From contig JARGGF010000085.1 in NCBI GenBank assembly GCA_029210905.1, positions 1-10,208 on the forward strand: DNA of 10,208 nt. The letters are read 5' to 3'. The first letter of the stretch is position 1. The number at the start of each line of letters is the position of its first letter. The position numbers and the translations under genes were made by a program. Origin of the DNA: Bacteroidales bacterium. Its GTDB lineage: Bacteria > Bacteroidota > Bacteroidia > Bacteroidales > NBLH01. Under the pieces are notes generated by a model. That model did not search any database, was not told the DNA's origin, and saw only the letters and a program-made list of their open reading frames with translations. Of this stretch, positions 1-7,572 are shown piece after piece.

Positions 1-384
1 TGTAATTTGCGCAAAGATTACCGCGATTTTAAGATAACCCGAATCACAAAATTAATGCTTAGCAACCAAACTTTCGAGGAACATAAAAACTACAATTTGT
101 ATGCTTATTATGAGCATCTTGCAAAAAGCAGTGATCTGGAACAGGTTAAAGTTTTATTCACAAAGTCAGTGGTAACCGAAATGGGCAGCCAAAAGTTTTA
201 TCACGGCTTAATAGTTGAAAATGAAACAGTTGATGGTGTGGAAATGGTATTTGCCACCAACTCTCTTGAATATATTGGAAAATGGTTGCTCACGTTTACT
301 TCAAAGGTTGAAATTATTAGCCCTCCGGAATTAAAAAGATTAATGGAACAACTTGCAAAAGAAATAGCTGAAAAGTATTTATAG
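1..384 (+). CDS. WYL-domain transcriptional regulator, C-terminal part (5' end outside window)
   Basis: The reading frame is open from base 1, so the gene enters from outside and only its last 127 codons are visible. The first residues, CNLRKDYRDFKITRI, match the end of the WYL domain, whose usual form is a Cys/Arg stretch followed by LRKDYRxFxxxRI. The rest (KVLFTKSVVTEMGSQ, then a TNSLEYIGKWLLTF segment and a final helix) resembles the C-terminal WCX extension of YafY-type regulators. These proteins normally carry an N-terminal winged helix-turn-helix that binds DNA, while the WYL part senses a ligand, often a nucleic acid or nucleotide. The TTG at base 7 is internal and not the true start. 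No terminator is clear after the stop. Family assignment is fairly safe; the target genes and ligand cannot be told. Confidence 0.85.
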   Translation, partial: CNLRKDYRDFKITRITKLMLSNQTFEEHKNYNLYAYYEHLAKSSDLEQVKVLFTKSVVTEMGSQKFYHGLIVENETVDGVEMVFATNSLEYIGKWLLTFTSKVEIISPPELKRLMEQLAKEIAEKYL

Positions 385-389
385 CAGAA

Positions 390-424
390 GAACTTAGAAA
401 TTTGAACCTTGAAATTTGAAAGTG
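390..424. repeat. Heptamer-period array, five units of GAAAYTT type
   Basis: Starting just after the WYL stop, five consecutive 7-base units can be read: GAACTTA, GAAATTT, GAACCTT, GAAATTT, GAAAGTG. All begin with GAA and the register is exact. It lies in the 223-base gap before the membrane-protein gene. The rest of that gap (425-607) is AT-rich, without a convincing small gene. A TTACTTTG word at 576-583 resembles the Bacteroidota -7 box but has one mismatch and a TTG only 14 bases upstream (559-561), so I do not call it a promoter. Confidence 0.6.
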
Positions 425-607
425 CAATTCACCAGTTCAAAATCAAATTGTGTGGTTTATAAAACGCATATAAGCAAGGCATTATAAGTGATGCCAAAAT
501 CATAAAGATCATTATATTCCAGTGTACCTAAAAAAAATAAAAATCCACTGACATAGGGTTGTCAGTTTGGGCTAATTACTTTGTATCCTAATTAAAAATG
601 AAAAGAT

Positions 608-997
608 ATGAAGAATACACTAAGATTATTATTACTGGGATTAATGACCTGGGCCATCCCGTTTTTTTTGGCCTTCTTTTTTATGGATAAAAACGGGCAG
701 CTAAGCATAGATCTTTTTTTGTTTAAAACCATCATGATTATTACCGGGGGAATAAGCGGGGCTTTTGCCATTATCATTTTTTTCAGAAAGAGAGATAATG
801 CTTATTTAAAACAAGGAATCATAGCAGGAATTATTTGGTTTGCCCTCAATGTAATTATTGACTTGCTGGTACTGGTTCCTATGTCGCAAATGCCTTATAA
901 TGAATATTTTACTCAAATAGGTCTGCGCTACTTAATGATTCCGATTATGTGCATAACGACCGGATACTTATTGGAAATAAAAACTTTTAAATCATAA
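608..997 (+). CDS. Four-helix integral membrane protein, function unknown
   Basis: This 129-residue protein is almost entirely hydrophobic, with four likely membrane helices at about residues 4-26, 37-60, 69-91 and 105-123. A short basic loop (RKRDNAYLK) lies between helices 2 and 3. I do not recognise a catalytic motif or a named family. The ATG is fixed because an in-frame stop (TGA at 599-601) lies just upstream. The next gene begins 16 bases after the stop on the same strand, so the two are probably co-transcribed. Co-occurrence with a small zinc-ribbon protein suggests a shared job, but that is inference. The protein could be a small transporter-like or sensory membrane protein; nothing visible decides it. 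Confidence 0.75.
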   Translation: MKNTLRLLLLGLMTWAIPFFLAFFFMDKNGQLSIDLFLFKTIMIITGGISGAFAIIIFFRKRDNAYLKQGIIAGIIWFALNVIIDLLVLVPMSQMPYNEYFTQIGLRYLMIPIMCITTGYLLEIKTFKS

Positions 998-1013
998 ACT
1001 AAAACAATCAAAG

Positions 1014-1274
1014 ATGAAAAATTACAAAAATTGCCAAAGTTGTGGCATGCCGCTAAAAAAAGATCCTAAAGGAGGAAGCACCAATGCCGATGGATCTGCA
1101 AACAAAATGTATTGCAGCTATTGTTATGAACATGGTGAATTCCTTCAGCCTGATATTTCAGCAAATGAGATGCAGGTATTTGTAAAAGCGCAGCTTAAAA
1201 AAATGGGGTTTCCGGGATTCATAGCTGGTTTATTTACCAAAAATATTCCTAAATTAGCCCGCTGGTCGCAATAA
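1014..1274 (+). CDS. Small zinc-ribbon protein (putative zinc ribbon family)
   Basis: The 86-residue product starts with Cys7-x2-Cys10 in the context CQSCGMPL and continues with Cys34-x2-Cys37 in YCSYCYEHGEF, with GSTNADGSAN between the pairs. This is the signature of the small family usually named 'putative zinc ribbon domain' (zf-ribbon_2 type), in which the four cysteines should bind one zinc ion. The C-terminal half (EMQVFVKAQLKKMGF and onward) is predicted helical and basic, with no further motif. It lies 16 bases after the membrane-protein gene, so it is probably the second gene of a two-gene operon. The biological role of the family is not known; nucleic-acid binding or protein contact are both possible. 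Confidence 0.85.
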   Translation: MKNYKNCQSCGMPLKKDPKGGSTNADGSANKMYCSYCYEHGEFLQPDISANEMQVFVKAQLKKMGFPGFIAGLFTKNIPKLARWSQ

Positions 1275-1350
1275 TGCGAAAGTATGGTTTACTTTGCAGA
1301 TGCTTAATAACCAATGTATTACCTGAATAATAAGAACAATGATATGAATT

Positions 1351-1983
1351 ATGAGTATTATTAATCTTTTATCCAGCTCATTAGGAGTTAGAAATGACAT
1401 CCCTAATCAAAAACTAGCCCTGGAAATTGCTGAAAGTGAGAACATAAATGCCTTAGAAGAGCTGGTTGAAAATTTACAATCAAATAAAGATAAAAAGATT
1501 CAGAGTGATTGTATTAAAGTGCTTTATGAGATTGGATACCTTAAGCCGGAAATTATTTCGGCTTATTTGCCCGTTTTTGTGAAAGTTGCTGGGGGTAAAA
1601 ATAACCGGTTGATTTGGGGTTGTATGATTGCAATTAATTGTATTACAGACATTTATCCAGATAAAGTTTATCAATTCCTTTCTGAAATAATTGAAGTTAT
1701 TGATAAAGGCAGTGTAATAACCAAAGATGCCGGCGTTGGTATTTTAGCAAAACTGGCCACACTAAAGGAATATTCTGAAGATTGTTTTCCCTTGCTTTTG
1801 GAACAAATAAAATTTTGTCCTGATAACCAACTTGGGCAATATGCAGAAAAAGCTTTACCTTGTATCAATTCTGAAAATAAGCAGGGTTATATTGCAATTC
1901 TTAATTCCAGGCTTCTTTTGTTAGAAAAAGAATCACAAAAAAAGCGACTTAAAAAAATTTTAACTATAAAAAATGCTTATTAA
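1351..1983 (+). CDS. HEAT-like helical-repeat protein
   Basis: The 210-residue product is predicted almost wholly helical, with successive helix pairs of HEAT/ARM style. Examples are KIQSDCIKVLYEIGY, NRLIWGCMIAINCI, ITKDAGVGILAKLAT and NQLGQYAEKALPCI. The opening SIINLLSSSLGVRNDIPN and the segment IQSDCIKVLYEIGYLKPE resemble a family of small HEAT-like proteins that I recall from diverse bacteria, where they stay hypothetical. There is no signal peptide, so it should be cytoplasmic, and such repeats usually form a protein-binding scaffold. An ATG at 1344 in another frame closes after a few codons, so 1351 is the start. The last 11 bases overlap the next gene, which implies translational coupling. 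The last 30 residues are very lysine-rich. Function is unknown; the fold call is good. Confidence 0.8.
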   Translation: MSIINLLSSSLGVRNDIPNQKLALEIAESENINALEELVENLQSNKDKKIQSDCIKVLYEIGYLKPEIISAYLPVFVKVAGGKNNRLIWGCMIAINCITDIYPDKVYQFLSEIIEVIDKGSVITKDAGVGILAKLATLKEYSEDCFPLLLEQIKFCPDNQLGQYAEKALPCINSENKQGYIAILNSRLLLLEKESQKKRLKKILTIKNAY

Positions 1984-2890
1984 AAAATTTAGCTGCACGC
2001 ATTGCGGTGCACCCAAAGTGAATTCTTATACAAACCCCTACGTAGTTTGTGATTACTGCGGTTTTATGATAGATGTCGACTATCTGGCTGGGCTTCAGGT
2101 ATGGAAACACTCTCAAGAACACACCGAAAAGTACATTGAAATGAAGGCCAAATTTGAAACCAATTCGGCCAAATACCTTAAACAAAAAAATGAACAAGAG
2201 TATTGGAAAGAGCACTACAATTATTGGGATTTTTATTATACCCATTTTCCCGAATACTTGCCTCCCACGGTAGCACCGGGCGAGAAATACCGACTTTTTA
2301 TTAAAGCAGCAGCCGACATGGCCCTGGAAGCCATGCATAAAACCAAATCCCCTTTAACGGAAAAGTACAATTTGGCCTACCAAAATCTGGAATATTATCA
2401 GGAAAACAATAAAAATTATGTAAAATATCCTTCATTTCTCAAAATGATTTCGGCGTATCTGGAATTGTTGCAGGAGAGCTTTGAAACTATTTATAATAAT
2501 CCGGAATATAATATTATGCATAATGTGCTTCCTGAAAAATTTCATGTTAAAATGAAGCTTTCGCAAATAACACAAGTTTGGTTACCCTATTTAAAAGAAA
2601 AAGAGGCCGAATATTTTCTTGAAAGTTACGGGCTCAAATATGAATATACAGAAGCAAAGGAACCCCATCGTTATGAGTTATTTTGCGAAAGTTGTGGAAA
2701 GGAAAATCATGTCCCGGTTGGGGCACTGGTCTGTATTTGTGAACATTGCCGGCAGCATCAGGTCCTTAAAAAATTTGTTACTTGCCTTGGCTGTGGCTGC
2801 GAAAATGAATTACCCGACAATTGGAATCACCACATTACATGCAAGGCATGCAATACTAAGTTACGGGTTGTTCAGCCCTTATTTGGTTGA
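1973..2890 (+). CDS. Triple zinc-ribbon protein with helical, aromatic-rich middle
   Basis: This 305-residue protein has three cysteine pairs-of-pairs: Cys8/Cys11 with Cys26/Cys29 at the N-terminus, then Cys238/Cys241 with Cys256/Cys259, and Cys271/Cys274 with Cys290/Cys293 at the C-terminus. Each set fits a zinc ribbon; extra Cys254 and Cys276 lie beside them. Between the ribbons is a roughly 200-residue helical region with a dense aromatic stretch (EYWKEHYNYWDFYYTHFPEY, about residues 79-98). No signal peptide or membrane helix is seen, so it should be cytoplasmic. The start overlaps the 3' end of the HEAT-like gene by 11 bases, so the two are probably co-translated and may form a complex (inference). 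I do not recognise a named family for the middle domain. The gene ends only 12 bases from the convergent RND pump gene. Confidence 0.8.
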   Translation: MLIKKFSCTHCGAPKVNSYTNPYVVCDYCGFMIDVDYLAGLQVWKHSQEHTEKYIEMKAKFETNSAKYLKQKNEQEYWKEHYNYWDFYYTHFPEYLPPTVAPGEKYRLFIKAAADMALEAMHKTKSPLTEKYNLAYQNLEYYQENNKNYVKYPSFLKMISAYLELLQESFETIYNNPEYNIMHNVLPEKFHVKMKLSQITQVWLPYLKEKEAEYFLESYGLKYEYTEAKEPHRYELFCESCGKENHVPVGALVCICEHCRQHQVLKKFVTCLGCGCENELPDNWNHHITCKACNTKLRVVQPLFG

Positions 2891-2902
2891 TCAATAAACC
2901 GC

Positions 2903-5900
2903 TTATCCATTGTTTTGTTCATACAGCAGCTTTCTGCGCTGGTCTTTTATAGCCACTTCAACATCCTCACGCTCAGGCTTTTGTCCGGTGAAAAGATATC
3001 GAACATATACACTCACATCATTTAACAAAATAATAAGGACCGGAAAAAATATCAGGATGAAAATAGTGCCAATTGCTACCCCATAGGCCAGGCTTATGGC
3101 CATAGGAATCAAAAATTGCGCCTGAACACTTTTTTCCAAAAGGATTGGGAACAACCCAATTGATGTGGTGAGGGAAGTTAAAATTATGGGCCTCAAACGT
3201 GTTTTTCCAGCTTCCACAATGGCTTCTTTTACCTTTTTTCCTTCAAGCAAAAAACTGTCATATTTTGATAAGAATACAATGGCATCGTTAATGATAACAC
3301 CTGTTAAGGCAACCATTCCCCATAAACTCATGATTGACACAGGTTTATCGTGAATTCCATGTCCCCAGAAAACACCCAGTAAAGAGAGTGGAATCATCAT
3401 AATGATAATGAGGGTTTTATTGAAACTTTTAAAATGTATTAACAGAATAAAGATTATGAAGGCAAAGGCAAGCGTAAAATAAAGTTTTATTTTTGCCATG
3501 GCCTCTGAACTTGCCTTTTGTTGACCCTGATAAATGTATCTTACACCTGGAAATTGTACCAGCACATCGGGCATAATTTCAGCACTAATTTGATTTAATA
3601 TTTCAGGCACCGGAGCCATAGGATCAACAGTTTCAGCCTCTACCCTGATTTCTCTGGAGCCATTATATCTGTTGATGGCTACAGGGCCTCTTTCCAGTTC
3701 ATAATCAGCCAGTTCATTTAATGGAAATTCCCCTGAGTTGGTTTTTATTTTCATTGATTCCAACTGCCTTAAATTTAACCTGTCTGATTTTGGATAACGA
3801 ACCCAGATACGCAATTCGTCCCTGCCTTCCTGAAGGCGTTGTGCCTGACCTCCATAAAAACCTTGTCGGACTTGCCTTGCTACCTGGTTTTCATCTAATC
3901 CAAGAAAATAGGCTTTTGGTTTTAGTTTCAGTCTTACTTCTTGTTTTCCTAAGGCAACATTTTCTGTAATATCCTTTAATTGAGGCAGTTCAGTAAGCCG
4001 CGACATCAGGTAATCTTTTGCTTCCTCCAGCTCTTTAATATTCTGCGAAAGCAAACCTATTGATACAGGTGCTCCCCACCGGTTTCCACCACCTACAGTG
4101 AATTTTCGGGCTTCAGGTACCAGCCCGATTTTTTGGCTAACCATGTTGGAAATTTCATAGCCAGTAATAGGCAGGCCTTCAAGATCGCGCGGGTAAACTC
4201 TGATTCGTCCTGCATGTGCACCAGATTCCTGACCGCTGAAAGAATTGCCAATCGAAGTTTGAACCCTTTCTATAATATCCTCAGCTTCACCAAGTTGTTT
4301 TTTCAAATCTTCGTTTACTTCCATTACCGCCGCTTCAAAACGATTTAAAAAATCAATGGTTTGTTTTTCGCCCGAACCTGGTGTAAAAGCTACATTAATT
4401 TCAAAGCGGTTAAAATCCACCATGGGGAAAAAAGTATTTTTTATATGCCCGCCAAGGTACAAGCCAAGGGTAATCATTACCATAGCGGCAGGGATTCCAA
4501 TAACTGCATATCGCCAGTGTAGCAGCCATTCAAGGATGTGGTGGTAAATATTGTCCCGCAGCCAGACAATAAACCTGTCGAAAAAACTTCTGATACCTTT
4601 CTTTTTGAGTGCCTTTTTTTCCAGACTTTTCCTGCTTAGAACACGCTCATTGCCAAGGTGGGCTGGTAAAATAAAGAATGCCTCAAGCAATGAAAACAGC
4701 AAACTTGCAATAACAACTACTGCAACATGGAACATCATTTCCATGCGGGTACCACTCATAAAAAGCAAGGGCATAAAGGCCACAACTGTTGTTGCTACGG
4801 AGGTTATTACCGCTGGAAGAACTTCCATAGTGCCATCCACAGCGGCATGCATGGGTGATTTTCCTTTTTCAAAATGCAGGTATATATTTTCGGCTATTAC
4901 AATACCGTCGTCTACCAAAATTCCGATAACGAGTATCATTCCAAATAGCGATATCATATTGATAGTGAGCCCGGTGAGATTGGCATAAATAAACATGGCC
5001 AAAAAACTGAACGGAATTCCAAACGAAACCCAGAGCGATAATCGCACACTCAAAAACAGTGAAAGTGAAATAATTACCAAAATTAAACCCATCATACCAT
5101 TTGAGGTGAGCAAATCAAGCCTGCTTTGCAAAATATCAAGGTAAGCCCTTGAAACAGAAAGTTTTACACCATGATTTTTTGCATTAAACTTTTCGATGTA
5201 TTCGAGTGTGTATTCAGTAATTTTTTCAAGGTCTTCCTCAGGTAATTTTTCAATGGTAATAGAAAGTGCTTCTTTTCCATTTAACCACGATTTGCTTGAA
5301 ATATCAGCAAATTTCTTTTTGATATTTGCCACATCTGAAATTCTAAGATAGCTGCCATCGGGATTTGCACGTAAAATAATGTTGCCTATTTTATTTGGAT
5401 TTGTACTTCTTGATCGCAGCCTTATCAGCAGCTCCTCTTCATCAGATTTTATTTCGCCACCTGAAACGTCCTGGTTATTGCCCTGGATGGCACGCACCAA
5501 ATCATCGAAGGTTAAATTGTAGCGAAGCAATTCATGTTCTTTAATTTCCACAGATATTTCGAGAGGTGGATAGCCCGATAGAGAAATCTGGCTTATACTA
5601 CCTGAAGTAAACAAATCTTCTTCAATGCGCTGAGCATAAGCCTTTAAGGTCATCATATCCACATCGGCACTGTCATCAGGAGTAAGTGCTAAAAACATTG
5701 CAGTAGCCCTGGAGCGCCTCTTTGAAACTATAGGCCTTTCAGCTGCCGAAGGAAAGGATGAGATGCCATCAACAGCATTTTTTATTTCCATTAAAACCTC
5801 ATTGATGTCGTATTCTCCTGTGGTTTCAACTGTAACAAACGAGCTGTTTTCTACAGAAGTGGAATTTATTTCTTTAATACCAATAAGTCCACGAATGGAT

Positions 5901-6109
5901 TCTTCAATTCGCGAGGTAACACCTTCTTCCATCTCCAAAGGAGATGCCCCCGGATAATATACCGAAATATTGATGATACGGCTCTCCATTTCAGGAAAGA
6001 AAGCCTTTCTCATTGATATCAGGCTAAAACCTCCTGCCAGGATTACAAAAGCAATAATGAGGTTGGCATATATTGGGTATTCTACAAATTTTTCAATTAC
6101 TTTTCGCAT
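2903..6109 (-). CDS. RND-family efflux transporter, inner-membrane pump subunit (AcrB-like)
   Basis: At 1068 residues this is a full-length RND pump. It opens with the usual cytoplasmic helix and TM1 (VEYPIYANLIIAFVILAG), then the first porter region (PGASPLEMEEGVTSRIEE), TM2-6 (about 335-485), a linker, TM7 (about 535-555), the second porter region, and TM8-12 (about 875-1030). The TM4 proton-relay pair is present as Asp400-Asp401 in GILVDDGIVIAENI, and TM11 keeps the RLRPIILTSL arginine. The AcrB TM10 lysine (Lys940) is replaced: the segment reads GVIINDAIV, with Asn941-Asp942. This places it in a subgroup apart from classic AcrB. It should form a trimer powered by the proton gradient (or another ion) and expel hydrophobic or toxic compounds. 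The adaptor gene precedes it in the operon by 56 bases. No outer-membrane factor gene follows. Substrate is not predictable. Confidence 0.95.
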   Translation of the reverse strand: MRKVIEKFVEYPIYANLIIAFVILAGGFSLISMRKAFFPEMESRIINISVYYPGASPLEMEEGVTSRIEESIRGLIGIKEINSTSVENSSFVTVETTGEYDINEVLMEIKNAVDGISSFPSAAERPIVSKRRSRATAMFLALTPDDSADVDMMTLKAYAQRIEEDLFTSGSISQISLSGYPPLEISVEIKEHELLRYNLTFDDLVRAIQGNNQDVSGGEIKSDEEELLIRLRSRSTNPNKIGNIILRANPDGSYLRISDVANIKKKFADISSKSWLNGKEALSITIEKLPEEDLEKITEYTLEYIEKFNAKNHGVKLSVSRAYLDILQSRLDLLTSNGMMGLILVIISLSLFLSVRLSLWVSFGIPFSFLAMFIYANLTGLTINMISLFGMILVIGILVDDGIVIAENIYLHFEKGKSPMHAAVDGTMEVLPAVITSVATTVVAFMPLLFMSGTRMEMMFHVAVVVIASLLFSLLEAFFILPAHLGNERVLSRKSLEKKALKKKGIRSFFDRFIVWLRDNIYHHILEWLLHWRYAVIGIPAAMVMITLGLYLGGHIKNTFFPMVDFNRFEINVAFTPGSGEKQTIDFLNRFEAAVMEVNEDLKKQLGEAEDIIERVQTSIGNSFSGQESGAHAGRIRVYPRDLEGLPITGYEISNMVSQKIGLVPEARKFTVGGGNRWGAPVSIGLLSQNIKELEEAKDYLMSRLTELPQLKDITENVALGKQEVRLKLKPKAYFLGLDENQVARQVRQGFYGGQAQRLQEGRDELRIWVRYPKSDRLNLRQLESMKIKTNSGEFPLNELADYELERGPVAINRYNGSREIRVEAETVDPMAPVPEILNQISAEIMPDVLVQFPGVRYIYQGQQKASSEAMAKIKLYFTLAFAFIIFILLIHFKSFNKTLIIIMMIPLSLLGVFWGHGIHDKPVSIMSLWGMVALTGVIINDAIVFLSKYDSFLLEGKKVKEAIVEAGKTRLRPIILTSLTTSIGLFPILLEKSVQAQFLIPMAISLAYGVAIGTIFILIFFPVLIILLNDVSVYVRYLFTGQKPEREDVEVAIKDQRRKLLYEQNNG

Positions 6110-6123
6110 TTAGCTGGTAATTT

Positions 6124-6150
6124 GGTTATTGTATAGTATTGGTTATTAGT
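6124..6150. repeat. Short GGTTATT repeat in the adaptor-pump spacer
   Basis: The 56-base spacer between the two efflux genes carries GGTTATT twice (6124-6130 and 6141-6147). Adjacent heptamers TATTGGT and TATTAGT lie at 6137-6150. The words match the GGTTATT units at 8651-8692 and, in reverse complement, the CCAATAA units near 9920. Here they would lie in the operon transcript, upstream of the pump start codon. The array is short, so its membership of the heptamer class is less certain. Confidence 0.45.
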
Positions 6151-6165
6151 TAAATGTTAAAAGAA

Positions 6166-7329
6166 CTACTTATCTACTTTATTTTTTATGTCATTGGCTT
6201 TGTGCACATCCACCAGGCTTCCTTCGTGCACGTTTATTAAAGGCTGCATTACCAATGAATCACCTTCGGGTAAACCATTAAAAACCAGTGTATTCTCATT
6301 ATTAATTTTAATTATATTTATTTTCTTTTTCTTTAATCTCCCTGCCTCAATTACAAATACTTCATCGCTGTTGAAAACAATATTACGTGGCACTTCCATG
6401 GCATTTTTTACAGGGTGGCCCGGGAAAAAGGCTTTTAAGTATTCTCCTGCCAAAAATCTGGGTGCCGAGGCATTATTAATCCTGATAAAAACACCTTGTG
6501 ACTGAGTGTTGGCATCTATAAAAAGATTTTTTCGAACTACCCTTCCTTTTTTTTCCAATCCGGATTTTTCTGAATATACTTTTACTTCATCACCAATTTT
6601 AACCCACTCAGCATCAAATCGTTCCAGCGGAACTTCCAGCTCAAGCATATCTGTTTGTATCATGCGCGCTACTTTGCCCCCGGTATTTACATAGGCCCCG
6701 GTTTCAGCAAAAACCTCGCTAAAAGTACCATTAAATGGAGCATAAACCGTATGCCGGCTGAGTTGTAACTCGTCCTTTTTTATTTTGTAATATTCGCTAA
6801 TTAAATTTCGGCTTGATAAAAATATTTTAAACTGTTCGCTTTCAATTTCTGGTAAAGGAGGCAGGTTTTTATCAATTTTTATGGCAGAAAAAAATTGATC
6901 GAAACTTTTAATTTGTTCTGGATAATCAATTTTTATATCAGGCAAAATATTTGCTAAAGTATTTAAATATTGACTTTTACTGGCTTTTATTGAAAGTGCC
7001 AATTCATTTGGGTAAACCGTAAACAGCACTTGTCCTTTCCTAAAAGTACTTCCTTTTTTTAATTGAACACTTCCAGGCAGCAATTTTCCGGAAGCTTCGG
7101 CAATCAAATCAAATTCTGCCATTGGCGAAAGCCTGCCAGGTGCTGATGTTGGTGATAGTATGGTAGTGTATTTAACCTCGCCAACTTTTACATATCTTTT
7201 ACTTTCCATTTTAGGGCGCATTTTGGGCTCTTCCTTTATTAAGATGAGGTATCTCATTAGGCCATAGGCCATTCCTATAATAAAAATTAAGGCAGCAATC
7301 ACCAAAATGCGTCTGTCAATTTTTCTCAT
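6166..7329 (-). CDS. RND efflux periplasmic adaptor subunit (HlyD/MFP family)
   Basis: The 387-residue protein has an N-terminal membrane anchor (about residues 7-30, after MRKIDRR) and no lipobox. Two half-lipoyl (barrel-sandwich) segments follow: SGKLLPGSVQLKKGSTFRKG (about 80-99) and YAPFNGTFSEVFAETGAYVN (about 196-215). Then come the beta-barrel region (ELEVPLERFDAEWVKIGDEV) and the membrane-proximal domain with GLPEGDSLV. The segment between the lipoyl halves (about 110-190) is not the long coiled-coil hairpin of AcrA. It contains LPDIKIDYPEQ and KNLPPLPEIES, a form I associate with Bacteroidota RND adaptors. The protein should link the pump encoded next to an outer-membrane channel. It is the first gene of the operon, directly behind a recognisable promoter. 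Family assignment is firm; substrate is unknown. Confidence 0.93.
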   Translation of the reverse strand: MRKIDRRILVIAALIFIIGMAYGLMRYLILIKEEPKMRPKMESKRYVKVGEVKYTTILSPTSAPGRLSPMAEFDLIAEASGKLLPGSVQLKKGSTFRKGQVLFTVYPNELALSIKASKSQYLNTLANILPDIKIDYPEQIKSFDQFFSAIKIDKNLPPLPEIESEQFKIFLSSRNLISEYYKIKKDELQLSRHTVYAPFNGTFSEVFAETGAYVNTGGKVARMIQTDMLELEVPLERFDAEWVKIGDEVKVYSEKSGLEKKGRVVRKNLFIDANTQSQGVFIRINNASAPRFLAGEYLKAFFPGHPVKNAMEVPRNIVFNSDEVFVIEAGRLKKKKINIIKINNENTLVFNGLPEGDSLVMQPLINVHEGSLVDVHKANDIKNKVDK

Positions 7330-7404
7330 GTATTTTATAATATAATGAACTTAAATATTAATTAAGTTTCTTACTATTAATAATATAGCACTTTTTTATA
7401 AATC

Positions 7405-7435
7405 CAAATCTATCGTTTTTTTTTAAGATATGCAA
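7405..7435 (-). promoter_or_regulatory. Bacteroidota-type promoter for the efflux operon
   Basis: Read on the minus strand, a -33 TTG (7435-7433) is followed after 20 bases by TAGATTTG (7412-7405), a perfect match to the Bacteroidota -7 box TAnnTTTG. Known spacing in Flavobacterium and Bacteroides promoters is about 17-23 bases. Transcription should start near 7398, giving an untranslated leader of about 70 bases before the adaptor ATG. Prediction from consensus only. Confidence 0.7.
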
Positions 7436-7471
7436 CGGTTTATTTCTGAAAGCAGCCATATACCAGGTTGG

Positions 7472-7506
7472 TTTAATCATTGAAAATGAATTAAATTGAT
7501 TTAAAT
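7472..7506. promoter_or_regulatory. Candidate operator between divergent promoters
   Basis: Between the two promoter -33 elements lies an imperfect inverted repeat, TTTAATCATT (7472-7481) against AATGAATTAAA (7485-7495), with a 3-base centre and one bulged base. It runs into a 10-bp tandem repeat, TGAATTAAAT (7487-7496) and TGATTTAAAT (7497-7506), with 9 of 10 matching. TTAAAT-TG-ATTTAA (7491-7504) is itself palindromic. The position suits a regulator acting on both transcripts, but the sequence is AT-rich and chance is possible. No regulator gene adjoins it. Confidence 0.3.
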
Positions 7507-7521
7507 GACCTTCTAAAGTAG

Positions 7522-7554
7522 TTGGAAAACTCAAAAATTATTTGATTATCTTTG
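7522..7554 (+). promoter_or_regulatory. Bacteroidota-type promoter for the methyltransferase gene
   Basis: A -33 TTG (7522-7524) is followed after 22 bases by TATCTTTG (7547-7554), a perfect TAnnTTTG box. Transcription should start near 7560, leaving a leader of about a dozen bases before the ATG at 7573. The box overlaps a TTG at 7552 that would extend the reading frame upstream, which argues against that codon as the start. Consensus-based prediction. Confidence 0.7.
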
Positions 7555-7572
7555 TTTATTAAACAATTGAAG

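Noticed and set aside
576..583. TTACTTTG as a -7 promoter box for the membrane-protein gene
   Set aside because: It mismatches TAnnTTTG at the second base, and the nearest TTG is only 14 bases upstream, shorter than known spacing. The same word at 1287-1294 has no -33 partner at all.
1964..2338. 124-codon open frame on the minus strand
   Set aside because: It lies opposite the zinc-ribbon gene, whose cysteine motifs are clearly real; the minus-strand translation shows no domain and is a shadow.
4551..4988. 145-codon open frame on the plus strand
   Set aside because: It is antisense to the transmembrane part of the RND pump, where hydrophobic codons leave long opposite-strand frames.
7552..7572. 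TTG-initiated extension of the methyltransferase
   Set aside because: The TTG lies inside the TATCTTTG promoter box, and the added residues do not fit the family's N-terminus; ATG at 7573 is preferred.
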